DNA from: Merismopedia glauca CCAP 1448/3
Lineage (GTDB): Bacteria; Cyanobacteriota; Cyanobacteriia; Cyanobacteriales; CCAP-1448
Length of the DNA stretch: 37,506 nucleotides
Assembly: GCF_003003775.1 (NCBI RefSeq)
Contig: NZ_PVWJ01000047.1
Span: 1-37,506, forward strand
Reading direction: 5' to 3'
Below are positions 7,610-15,876 of the stretch, one piece after another. The notes beneath the pieces were generated by a model, which saw nothing but the letters and a program-made list of their open reading frames with translations, was not told the DNA's origin and did no database searches. Position numbers and translations under genes: made by a program. Position 1 is the first letter of the stretch. Each line of letters opens with the position of its first letter.

Positions 7610-9037
7610 ATGTCAACTAGCGATCTATCAAATTCAGAAACAGGCTATCGCCATCTTCCTCAGTTAAAGTTACCAGCAATGTTTCGGTTGGGATTATTTC
7701 AAGTCGGTTTGGGAATGATGTCTGTTCTCCCAGATGGGGTTTTAAACCGAGTTTTAATTAAGGAATTAGGAGTTCCTGCAACTATTGCTAGTTTAATTTT
7801 AGCCATGACTTTGTTTGTGGCACCAGCAAGAATCTGGTTTGGGCAAATGTCTGATGCGAAAAAGCTTTGGGGTTATCACCGCACTGGCTATGCTTGGATT
7901 GGCATCATTTCTATGGCTATTATGGCGATAGTAACTGTTCAACTAATGTGGCAACTTAATAATAGTTTAGTTGCTAATGGTTGGAGTGGAGAAACATATG
8001 CAAGGGCAGGATTGTTAACTCTGGGATTTGGGACTTATGGGTTAGCTGTGTCGATTTGTTCTACCCCATTTGCCACTTTATTGGTAGATGTCTCTGATGA
8101 CGATAACCGTTCGCAACTGGTGGCGATTGATTGGGGAATGCTGATTGGGGGAACGGTAGTGGGAGCCGTTACGATTGGGGTTTTACTCAAAAAACTGAAC
8201 TTTGATGCGGAAATTGGGCAAGTTGAAACAGCCATCAACCGACTATTTTTTATCATACCTGCGATCGCAGTTACCCTAGCTTTTTTGGCTACTTGGGGGA
8301 TGGAGAAGAAGTATTCCCGTTACAGTTTGCGTTCTCAATTAGTTAACCGAGAGGAAAGTATCACTCTCAAACGCGCATGGCGGATTTTAACTACTAGTCG
8401 TCAAACCAAGATTTTCTTTATTTTCTTACTGTTCATGACATTGGGTTTATGGATGCAAGATCCAGTTTTAGAACCCTATGGCGGTGAAGTATTCAAAATG
8501 GAAATAGGCGCTACAGCTAGTCTAAATGCTTTTTGGGGGATAGGAACTTTAGTTGGGCTGGTTATCTCTGGATTTTTCCTGGTTCCTCGGATTGGCAAGC
8601 AAAAAACCGCTAAGATTGGCTGTATTGCCTGTGCTGCTTGTTTGACATTAGTGATTCTATCTGGATTTACCCAAGCGCGTGTAGCTTTACAAATTGCCTT
8701 ACTTTGTTTTGGTTTAGGTTCGGGAATTTTAACCTCTGGGGCGATTACACTGATGTTAGACCTAACAGCAGCCGAAACTGCTGGTACTTTCATCGGCGCG
8801 TGGGGATTAGCTCAAGCTTTTGCCAGAGGAATGGCTAAAGTGATTGGAGGAGGGTTATTAGATCTTGGTAGAGGAATATTTGGCAGTAACTTAGTGCTGG
8901 CATATGGGTTAGTATTTATCTTGCAAGCCGCCGCGATGTTGACAGCAATTATATTTTTGCAGCAAGTAAGCGTACAAGAGTTTCGCACCAACGCCCAACA
9001 AGCGATCGCTTCTGTGTTAGAAAACGAGAGAGATTAG
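7610..9037 (+). CDS. PucC-family (BCH/PUCC) MFS transporter
   Basis: 475 residues with about 12 hydrophobic segments. The start region (LPQLKLPAMFRLGLFQVGLGMMSVLPDGVLNRVLIKELG) and AMTLFVAPARIWFGQMSD are typical of the BCD/PucC branch of the major facilitator superfamily. Members are linked to (bacterio)chlorophyll handling and assembly of light-harvesting complexes, and cyanobacterial members are thought to act in chlorophyll delivery or under high light. The substrate is not proven. The next gene begins on the base after the TAG stop, so the two are almost certainly co-transcribed. Confidence 0.88.
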   Translation: MSTSDLSNSETGYRHLPQLKLPAMFRLGLFQVGLGMMSVLPDGVLNRVLIKELGVPATIASLILAMTLFVAPARIWFGQMSDAKKLWGYHRTGYAWIGIISMAIMAIVTVQLMWQLNNSLVANGWSGETYARAGLLTLGFGTYGLAVSICSTPFATLLVDVSDDDNRSQLVAIDWGMLIGGTVVGAVTIGVLLKKLNFDAEIGQVETAINRLFFIIPAIAVTLAFLATWGMEKKYSRYSLRSQLVNREESITLKRAWRILTTSRQTKIFFIFLLFMTLGLWMQDPVLEPYGGEVFKMEIGATASLNAFWGIGTLVGLVISGFFLVPRIGKQKTAKIGCIACAACLTLVILSGFTQARVALQIALLCFGLGSGILTSGAITLMLDLTAAETAGTFIGAWGLAQAFARGMAKVIGGGLLDLGRGIFGSNLVLAYGLVFILQAAAMLTAIIFLQQVSVQEFRTNAQQAIASVLENERD

Positions 9038-9847
9038 ATGGATAATTTTTGGGCGCAGGTTCTAGAATTTGCCGAAACAACTACTCATCGCGTAGGCGAA
9101 CAGTTGTTACAATACTTTGGCAATGTCCAAGCAACCAGAAAAGCTGATGGTAGTCTAGTCACCGAAGCCGATCGATGGTCAGATACCGAGATAAAAGCAG
9201 CTATAGCCAAAAAATTCCCAGATCATGCTGTATTAACCGAAGAATCGCAACATATAGTCCCAGGATCAGATTGGTTTTGGGCAATAGATCCTTTAGATGG
9301 CACCACTAACTTTACCAGAGGAGTTCCCATTTGGGGAATTGTCTTGGGATTATTTTATAAAGGAACTCCCGTTTTTGGTTACGTCCACTTTCCCCCATTA
9401 AACCAGTCTTTTCACGGTTTTTGGGATGCTAGCGGCGAACTCAACCTCACACCAGGGGCTTTCTTAAATCATCAACCGATTCACAGCAGTCTAGAAAATC
9501 CCAGTCAGAACCATTTTTTCAGCTTGTGCGCTCGGAGTACCTTCATCCTCAAACCTGGTTTTCCCTGCAAAATCAGAATGCTAGGAGTCGCCAGTTACAA
9601 CTTTCTCGCCGTTGCTTCTGGAACCGCTTTGGGAGGCGTGGAAGCAACCCCAAAAATATGGGATTTAGCGGGAGTTTACCCAATTATTCAAGCTGCTGGC
9701 GCTAGTTGGATACATCTGTCTTCTGAACCCCTATTTCCCCTCAAAGCTGGCGAAGACTATGGTCAGCGTTCTTTACCCACTTTAGTCGTTAGCCGCCCAG
9801 AATTGGTTCCGATTTTTGAGCCTTGGGTAGAAGCTTTGAGGAGTTAG
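9038..9847 (+). CDS. Inositol monophosphatase family protein
   Basis: 269 residues with the metal-dependent phosphatase signature: E68/E69 in LTEES, D84 and D87 in DPLDGTTNF, and W208-D209 in WDLAG. Family members hydrolyse inositol phosphate, 3'-phosphoadenosine phosphate, fructose bisphosphate or histidinol phosphate, and the sequence does not decide among them. The second signature reads WDLAG rather than the commoner WDxAAG. There is zero spacing to the PucC-family gene, which suggests translational coupling. Confidence 0.88.
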   Translation: MDNFWAQVLEFAETTTHRVGEQLLQYFGNVQATRKADGSLVTEADRWSDTEIKAAIAKKFPDHAVLTEESQHIVPGSDWFWAIDPLDGTTNFTRGVPIWGIVLGLFYKGTPVFGYVHFPPLNQSFHGFWDASGELNLTPGAFLNHQPIHSSLENPSQNHFFSLCARSTFILKPGFPCKIRMLGVASYNFLAVASGTALGGVEATPKIWDLAGVYPIIQAAGASWIHLSSEPLFPLKAGEDYGQRSLPTLVVSRPELVPIFEPWVEALRS

Positions 9848-9863
9848 GAGAGATGCAATAAGT

Positions 9864-9886
9864 GCCCCATGCCCCATGCCCCATGC
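9864..9886. repeat. 7-bp tandem repeat (GCCCCAT)x3
   Basis: Three perfect copies plus GC. It fills most of the 42-bp gap between the convergent stops of the IMPase-family gene and mreC. Confidence 0.85.
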
Positions 9887-9889
9887 AAT

Positions 9890-10627
9890 TTACTTACGCC
9901 GATGAACCACCACCCACTCTAAATAACCAATTGGCGCATTTAACTTAATTAAGGCTTCTGGAGCCGGATCTTTCTGCAAATTAATTGATTCAACTCGTCC
10001 AATCGGTAATCCAGCCGGAAATAACTGACTAACAGTAGAAGTAACTATCAAGTCTCCTGGGCGGACATTTGGTACTTTATCAAAAAACTCTACCACTGCG
10101 CGATCGCCCTCTTGACCACGCAAAAAGCCCATATTGCGACTTCTCCCAACAGCTACACCCACTCTACTGCTGCGATCGCTAATTAGCAATACCCGACTAC
10201 TACTAGCAGAAGTTGTCACTACTCTACCAATTAATCCTCCAGGAGCCATCACCGTATCACCGACGCGGATACCATCTTTTTCACCCCTAGCCAGAGTTAA
10301 TTGATGCCACCAATTATCGGCACTGCGTCCGACTACGGGGGTTATGATACCAGGGAATTTGCTGGTCTTAGAATAATTAATCAGTTTTCGCAGTTGCTGA
10401 TTTTGGGTTTCTACCTCTTTCAGACGTGCTTCTAGTTCTTCTATCTTAGCATTAGTCAATAGCTGAACTTTACTAATATTTCCTTGCCAAGGGCGAGATA
10501 TCTGTTGATATAGCTCCAAAATCAAAGATCCTTGGGTTTGCCGGAAAAACCAAGCACCTCCCAAAGCTAAACTTATAAGGATCAAGGGAACGCGGTAACG
10601 TCCCCACCACTGACTCCAACCATACAT
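9890..10627 (-). CDS. mreC: Rod-shape-determining protein MreC
   Basis: About 245 residues: a short cytoplasmic start, one membrane segment (VPLILISLALGGAWFF), a coiled coil (about 55-85, KIEELEARLKEVETQNQQLRKL) and the beta-rich MreC core (GRVV, SSRVGVAVGRSRNMGFLRG, PAGLPIGRV). MreC links the MreB filament to the wall-synthesis enzymes in the periplasm. I chose the ATG at 10627; a TTG 21 nt upstream is in frame. It follows mreB on the same strand. No mreD follows: the next gene is convergent and 42 bp away. Confidence 0.92.
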   Translation of the reverse strand: MYGWSQWWGRYRVPLILISLALGGAWFFRQTQGSLILELYQQISRPWQGNISKVQLLTNAKIEELEARLKEVETQNQQLRKLINYSKTSKFPGIITPVVGRSADNWWHQLTLARGEKDGIRVGDTVMAPGGLIGRVVTTSASSSRVLLISDRSSRVGVAVGRSRNMGFLRGQEGDRAVVEFFDKVPNVRPGDLIVTSTVSQLFPAGLPIGRVESINLQKDPAPEALIKLNAPIGYLEWVVVHRRK

Positions 10628-10732
10628 AACATTTACAGCTAATTCCAAGTTGTTGAGAGTAAGGAAGAAGGAAGGAGGAAGGAATTTTTACGGTAGCTTA
10701 CCTATGAACTAAGTCAAAAGCAAAAAGTTTTT

Positions 10733-10774
10733 CCCGATTCCCGATTCCCGATTCCCGATTCCCTAATCCCCAAT
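10733..10774. repeat. 7-bp tandem repeat (CCCGATT)x4 plus two variant units
   Basis: Four perfect CCCGATT units (10733-10760) followed by CCCTAAT and CCCCAAT. Located in the mreB-mreC spacer just after the mreB stop. A purine-rich AAGGAAGGAGG-type run at about 10662-10684 lies on the same spacer. Confidence 0.9.
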
Positions 10775-10780
10775 CCCCAT

Positions 10781-11833
10781 TTAAGAGTTACGAAAATGAC
10801 CGCTAAATACCCGCTCTAACTGTTTGAAATTCTCTAAAACCTTACCCGTACCCATAACTACGCAAGTCAGAGGATCGGCTGCAATATGAGTTACAATTCC
10901 AGTTTCATGAGTAATTAATTTATCTATACCTTTGAGTAAAGCACCACCACCTGCTAACATAATCCCGCGATCGACAATATCCGAACCAATTTCTGGGGGT
11001 GTCTTTTCCAGAGTTCGCTTCACAGCTTCAATGATGATTGACAGTGGTTCTGACATACTTTCACGGATTTCTGGGGCTTTGATAGTGATATTTCTCGGTA
11101 AACCAGAAAGTAGGTGTAATCCCCTAACTTCCATCACATTTTCTATATCCCCATCGCTAGGAAAAGCCGAACCAATCTGAATTTTAATATCTTCAGCCGT
11201 CCGCTCTCCAATGACAATGTTATGGACTTTTTTCATGTACTGAATGATACATTCAGTCAATTCGTCTCCAGCTACCCGCACAGACTCACTGATTACCGAA
11301 CCTTGTAAACTGAGGACGGCGACTTCTGTCGTTCCGCCCCCAATATCGATAATCATATTACCTGTGGGTTCAGTGATGGGTAAGCCAGCCCCGATCGCAG
11401 CAGCCATTGGCTCATCTATCAAATATACTTCCCTAGCTCCAGCTTGAGAAGCAGCTTCCATCACCGCACGCCGTTCTACGCTAGTAATCCCACTGGGAAC
11501 CCCAATAATAATTCTAGGAGAAACTAGAGTCCTGCCTTCATGAACTCGCCGAATAAACTGTTTGAGCATTAATTCTGCGTTATCAAAGTCGGCAATCACT
11601 CCGTCTCGCAAAGGGCGCACCACGATGACATTACCTGGTGTCCGTCCTAGCATACTCTTGGCTTCTTTACCGACAGCCAGGGGTATTTTCTCATTTTGGT
11701 CAACAGCAACTACAGACGGCTCTTCGAGGACAATCCCTTTACCTGGTACGTAAATTAATGTATTAGCAGTTCCCAGGTCAATCCCCATATCCCTGGATAA
11801 ACTGGATAAAGAGAAGCGACTAAACCAACCCAC
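10781..11833 (-). CDS. mreB: Rod-shape-determining protein MreB
   Basis: 350 residues, normal length for the bacterial actin homologue that organises cell-wall synthesis. The phosphate-1 motif MGIDLGTANT, the phosphate-2 region IIDIGGGTTEVAVLS and the adenosine motif AGGGALLKGID are all intact, as is RAVMEAASQAGAREVYLIDEPMAAAIGAG. The start is GTG (MGWFSRFSL), with GGGAG about 10 nt upstream. The 207-bp gap to the divergent ssb must hold promoters for both genes. mreC follows 153 bp downstream. Confidence 0.96.
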   Translation of the reverse strand: MGWFSRFSLSSLSRDMGIDLGTANTLIYVPGKGIVLEEPSVVAVDQNEKIPLAVGKEAKSMLGRTPGNVIVVRPLRDGVIADFDNAELMLKQFIRRVHEGRTLVSPRIIIGVPSGITSVERRAVMEAASQAGAREVYLIDEPMAAAIGAGLPITEPTGNMIIDIGGGTTEVAVLSLQGSVISESVRVAGDELTECIIQYMKKVHNIVIGERTAEDIKIQIGSAFPSDGDIENVMEVRGLHLLSGLPRNITIKAPEIRESMSEPLSIIIEAVKRTLEKTPPEIGSDIVDRGIMLAGGGALLKGIDKLITHETGIVTHIAADPLTCVVMGTGKVLENFKQLERVFSGHFRNS

Positions 11834-12040
11834 CTATTTTATGCTCCCACAGTGCAATGGTTCGACTTTTGACTTAGAATCTAACCGAGTGGATTCTATT
11901 ACTTTTTATCTTCACAGTCTAGTGTGAATTTTTACAGTCGTGGTTGGCTGCAACTAAAATTTATCCACTGGCGATCGCAATCTGGGCTAGGAACCAGTTT
12001 TTGTTCTAAAATTTATTAGTACATAAGTACTGAAATATAT

Positions 12041-12415
12041 ATGAGTATCAATGTTGTACATTTAGTCGGACGGGTTGGTGGCGAACCAGAAGTTAGGTAT
12101 TTTGAAAGTGGCAGTATCAAGTGCAGTTTGACGTTAGCGGTAAATCGACTCAGTAAGAATAAGGATAATGAGCCGCCAGATTGGTTTAACTTAGAGTTAT
12201 GGGGAAAGACGGCGGAAATAGCTGCTAATTATGTCCGAAAAGGCAGTTTGATCGGTGTCCAAGGAGCTTTTAAAATAGAGACTTGGCAAGATCGTACTAC
12301 TAATACCGAAAGATCTAAGCCAGTAATTAAGGTTGAGCGCCTAGATTTGCTAGGTTCTAAGCGCGATAGCGATCCTAATGCTGTGAGTAACTACACTACC
12401 AATGTAGAGATGTAA
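12041..12415 (+). CDS. ssb: Single-stranded DNA-binding protein (short, no acidic tip)
   Basis: 124 residues, mostly one OB-fold (VVHLVGRVGGEPEVRYFESGS, CSLTLAVNR, DWFNLELWGKTAEIAANYVRKGSLIGVQGAF). It ends in VEM and lacks the DDDIPF-like tip that bacterial SSBs use to recruit partner proteins. The short tail-less form resembles the one known from Anabaena next to mreB, so it is probably the normal form here and not a truncation. Divergent from mreB. A second, tailed SSB may exist elsewhere in the genome; this is inference. Confidence 0.93.
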   Translation: MSINVVHLVGRVGGEPEVRYFESGSIKCSLTLAVNRLSKNKDNEPPDWFNLELWGKTAEIAANYVRKGSLIGVQGAFKIETWQDRTTNTERSKPVIKVERLDLLGSKRDSDPNAVSNYTTNVEM

Positions 12416-12419
12416 AATT

Positions 12420-13244
12420 CTAAGCTAGGCGGCGACGGTGCCAAAGATTAGTCCAAATCAAGGCACCTGCAAAGACTAAAGTGGAGAGGAGGACGACACT
12501 AGCTCCAGAGGCGATATCGAGATAGTAACTCAGATAGATGCCCAAAAAAGAGATAATCATGCCTGTGATTCCAGAGATGATCATAATATGACTAAAGCGA
12601 TCGCTCAACAACCGAGCGATCGACGCAGGAATCACTACCGCCGAGATAATCAACGTTACGCCCAAAATATTCAACGTAGAGACGAGTAAAGTCGCCAGCA
12701 TCAAAGCAAACAAGGTATCCATCGCTACAACGGGAACCCCATGCACTTTAGCTACATCGCGATCGAAACTCCAAAATAGCAAAGGTCTGTAAAAAATTAC
12801 TACCAAAGCCAGTAGAGTAATTGTGACTCCAGCTACCACTATTAGATCGCTCTGAGAGACACCTAAAACGTTCCCAAACAAGGCTGCTTCAAAATTACGA
12901 CTGAAGTTGCGATGAGTGCTAATAATAGCCACTCCCAGGGCAAAACTGGCGGTAGTAACAATCCCGATCGCCGCATCAGAATAAACTTTGCGTCCTGTGA
13001 GATACTGAATTAATAAGGCGGTAATAAACCCCCAAATCCCCGAACCAATGTAGAAATTAATTTCTAAAACATAGCTCAAAACCGCTCCACCCAAAATGGC
13101 ATGGGATAAGCCATGAGCAATGTAACTTAGTCTGCGAGTAATAATATAAACCCCCATTACCCCACATAATAGCCCTGCCATAGTTCCTACTAGCAAAGGT
13201 ATGACAAAGATTTCGCGGGTAAATGGCTGTAATAATGTGTTCAT
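12420..13244 (-). CDS. Metal ABC transporter permease (ZnuB/MntB family)
   Basis: 274 residues with about eight membrane segments of the ABC-3 permease family (RRLSYIAHGLSHAILGGAVLSY, TLNILGVTLIISAVVIPASIARLL). It forms the membrane channel of a Zn/Mn/Fe importer with the two genes upstream on the same strand. The stop lies 4 bp from the convergent ssb stop. It is the last gene of the three-gene unit, 72 bp after the ATPase gene. The sequence does not identify the metal. Confidence 0.9.
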   Translation of the reverse strand: MNTLLQPFTREIFVIPLLVGTMAGLLCGVMGVYIITRRLSYIAHGLSHAILGGAVLSYVLEINFYIGSGIWGFITALLIQYLTGRKVYSDAAIGIVTTASFALGVAIISTHRNFSRNFEAALFGNVLGVSQSDLIVVAGVTITLLALVVIFYRPLLFWSFDRDVAKVHGVPVVAMDTLFALMLATLLVSTLNILGVTLIISAVVIPASIARLLSDRFSHIMIISGITGMIISFLGIYLSYYLDIASGASVVLLSTLVFAGALIWTNLWHRRRLA

Positions 13245-13316
13245 AAGCTGCCTTAGCCTTTAATTTACTAGAAGACAGGAAGAAGGATCGATTCTCAAAA
13301 TACTTTTGACTTTTTT

Positions 13317-14183
13317 CTAGAGATGAGAATCACTTCCCCAGATAGAAGTGGGTACTTGATTCAGTGTTTGATGTAGACGTGAGGTTTGACCGCTAGCAAT
13401 GAGAATGCGATCGCCTTGATGAACTACAATCATTTCTGCACCAAATGTTTTTTCCAAATTACTGGGATTAAACACATTAATTGGTTCTCCTTGACACACC
13501 ACACCTCGATTAAAACAAATTACCCAAGGAAGATGAGAAGCAACTGAATTGAGATCGTGAGTTGAGAGTAAAATTGTTAATCCTTGTTGATTTAATTCTC
13601 CTAACAGATGTAGTAATTCGTGTTGCATCCTTAAATCTGAACTGCTAGTTGGTTCGTCTAAAATTACTAGATCTGGTTCCCCAACTAAAGCTCTAGCTAG
13701 AAAGACTCTTTGTTGCTGTCCTCCCGATAATTCTCCAATTGATTGATGCGCTACATGAGCAATATTTAAACGTTCTAATATCTCTTTGACTAAACGGCGA
13801 TCGCGTTTGCTAGGTCGTGAGAAGAGTTTTCTCTGGCGATAGCGACCCATCAAGACTACTTCATAGGCTGTTACTGGAAAGTTCCAATCGACTGTTTCTA
13901 CTTGGGGTACATAACCTACTTTCGGCGGTGATTGTCCTTTTTTGAGTTGTTTTCCTTGAAACAAAACTTCTCCAGACCAAGGAGGAATTAACCCTAAAAT
14001 AGTTTTCATCAAGGTACTTTTACCTCCACCAGATGGTCCGACTAAACCACACATATTACCTGGAGGAAAAGAGAGATTTACATTAGTAAATACGGGCTGA
14101 TTTTGATAACCACAGCTTAAGTTTTTGACTTCTAATAAAGCGGGTTTTGAGATTTTGGGTTGAATGGTTAAAGTATCAGCCAT
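13317..14183 (-). CDS. Metal ABC transporter ATPase (ZnuC/MntA family)
   Basis: 288 residues with a complete ABC ATPase set: Walker A GPSGGGKST, Q-loop VPQVETVDWNFPVTAYEVV, signature LSGGQQQRV, Walker B LVILDEPTS and switch His in LSTHDL. The VDWNFP stretch is typical of manganese/zinc importer ATPases. It supplies energy for the neighbouring permease. The spacing to the binding-protein gene is 25 bp, so the two are co-transcribed. Confidence 0.92.
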   Translation of the reverse strand: MADTLTIQPKISKPALLEVKNLSCGYQNQPVFTNVNLSFPPGNMCGLVGPSGGGKSTLMKTILGLIPPWSGEVLFQGKQLKKGQSPPKVGYVPQVETVDWNFPVTAYEVVLMGRYRQRKLFSRPSKRDRRLVKEILERLNIAHVAHQSIGELSGGQQQRVFLARALVGEPDLVILDEPTSSSDLRMQHELLHLLGELNQQGLTILLSTHDLNSVASHLPWVICFNRGVVCQGEPINVFNPSNLEKTFGAEMIVVHQGDRILIASGQTSRLHQTLNQVPTSIWGSDSHL

Positions 14184-14208
14184 TAATTAAAAAGATAAAG
14201 AATAAATA

Positions 14209-15270
14209 TTACTGATTGTTTTTGGCAGTAGGTCCAACTACATTTGCTGTATTTAATTGAGCAACCAATTGGGGATTTCCTCCTAAATTTTCGGCTAATA
14301 TTTTCAAGTTATCTGCCATCATGCCAACATATGTATGCTGCGGATTACTATTTTCCATTGCATTCGCTGAACCCTCGCCAGGTAATGCATCATCACTGGT
14401 ATTAGCTAGCTTGACTTTGGCTTCTTTGGCAATTCGCTCAGAAATTTTGCTGGGGTAAACTTCCGAACCAAAAATAGCTGGAACTCCTGTTTGATTAATT
14501 TGGTCTAACAATTTAGCAATATCTTGGGCTGAAGGTTCATTAAAGTCTGAAGGTTGAATGGCACCAATAACTGTAAAACCATAATCTCTTGCCCAGTATG
14601 CCCATGAATCATGATAGGTTAATAGCTTGCGATTTTGAGGAGGAATACTGGCAACTACAGCACGAGTAACTTTATCTAAATCATCTAGACGAGCTAGATA
14701 ATTTTTTAAGTTAGTATTATAGTAATCTTTTCCTTCTGGATCTAACTCAATCAGGTGCTTGGCGGCTAGTTTAGCATAATTAGCTGCATACTTGTTATTG
14801 ACCCATAAATGCGGATTTGGATCTCCTTTTTCTTGGGGAAAACTGAAGTCAAAAATCCAATCTTTTTTAGCGATAGTTTCATCACCTATTTGATATATTT
14901 TAGTATCTTTGGGTTTGCTAGAATTAGCTAATTTCTGAGTAGGAATTTCCAAACTAAGACCATTGACTATAATGAGATTAGCCTTAGCCAAAATTTCGGC
15001 ATCAGAAGGACGAGGTTCAAATGTGTGAGAGTCTGTACCCTCTGGAATAATTCCTTGAACTTTAACTCTTTCTCCAGCAATGTTACTTACAATATTGGTA
15101 ATAGGAGCTACAGTTGTAACTACTAATAGTGGGGTTTTAAAAGTGCGATCGCCAACAGATAATGGTGTGGATGTCACCGCAACTGGAGGAGAAGTATTGA
15201 CATTTTGAGAAGTTTCACAACCTACTAAAAAGCAGCTTAGAAATAACAAAAATCCGGACAGTTTTTTCAT
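14209..15270 (-). CDS. Metal-binding lipoprotein of an ABC importer (ZnuA/MntC/TroA cluster)
   Basis: 353 residues. The lipobox FLVGC gives a lipid-anchored Cys18. Expected metal ligands are H82 (GTDSHTFEPRPSD), H154 (NPHLW), H220 (YHDSWAYWARDYGF) and D293 or D294 (TSDDALPGEG). The third ligand is His, as in zinc-binding ZnuA and TroA, not Glu as in the manganese proteins PsaA and MntC. There is no His-rich loop. The gene order (binding protein, ATPase, permease) is that of the mntCAB operon, so order and ligands point to different metals; I lean to zinc. I see no clear Zur palindrome upstream. Confidence 0.88.
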   Translation of the reverse strand: MKKLSGFLLFLSCFLVGCETSQNVNTSPPVAVTSTPLSVGDRTFKTPLLVVTTVAPITNIVSNIAGERVKVQGIIPEGTDSHTFEPRPSDAEILAKANLIIVNGLSLEIPTQKLANSSKPKDTKIYQIGDETIAKKDWIFDFSFPQEKGDPNPHLWVNNKYAANYAKLAAKHLIELDPEGKDYYNTNLKNYLARLDDLDKVTRAVVASIPPQNRKLLTYHDSWAYWARDYGFTVIGAIQPSDFNEPSAQDIAKLLDQINQTGVPAIFGSEVYPSKISERIAKEAKVKLANTSDDALPGEGSANAMENSNPQHTYVGMMADNLKILAENLGGNPQLVAQLNTANVVGPTAKNNQ

Positions 15271-15876
15271 TCTTTAATGTACCACTAATCCCAGTCTGAT
15301 AAACAATATAAGATAGCCTCCTTAATCTTAATAAATCAATCCCCTATAGGGGTATATTTATTAAACCTTTAGATTGTCTTTATATTTATGCACTCGAATT
15401 TATTAGCTCAAAAGAATGAAGATAATATAGAATATTTCTACCGAATGATAGATGCGATCGCGCAGATAATCTCTGGCGGACAGTTAGGAGATTTCCCTTA
15501 TTAATTTCCCACGTCAAAGTACATAAGCTTTTATTGATGACAAACCGGAAATATCTCAAACAATTTGATAATTAAATTAATTTATAGAGCTAGTTTAAAA
15601 TTGAACAAATCGTGCAGAGTACCAAAATTAGTGAATTAATAATATGACAATCCTAAATTATTTATAAGGTAAGACGCATCTAAATAAATTTGTTAATCCG
15701 GATCTTTGCGTCAGACTCATACCCCAATTTAAATGCCGAACAGCTTAGCTCTGTCTCCCTTATCCCTCGTTTTTGCATCTAAAATAGGACTGGCAAACGC
15801 GATTGCGATCGAGGCAATTTTAAGCAGGGTATCTTGCGAGTAAACTAGTAAAAAACATTGTCAACTAGCAATTTCT
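15271..15876. other. 606-bp spacer upstream of the metal importer and the M16 protease
   Basis: An AT-rich divergent promoter region. No RNA gene or recognised operator is visible. Two short frames start with ATG and end in a clean stop: 15388-15504 (38 codons, MHSNLLAQKNE...) and 15733-15843 (36 codons, MPNSLALSPLS...). Neither has a good Shine-Dalgarno site or a recognised family, and I do not call them genes. Confidence 0.5.

Noticed and set aside
15271-15400. Zur box upstream of the metal importer
   Set aside because: TGATAA occurs near 15298, but no matching inverted half follows at the right distance.
15388-15843. Two short ATG-to-stop frames (38 and 36 codons)
   Set aside because: No ribosome site, no family and no conservation data; chance frames are common at this length.
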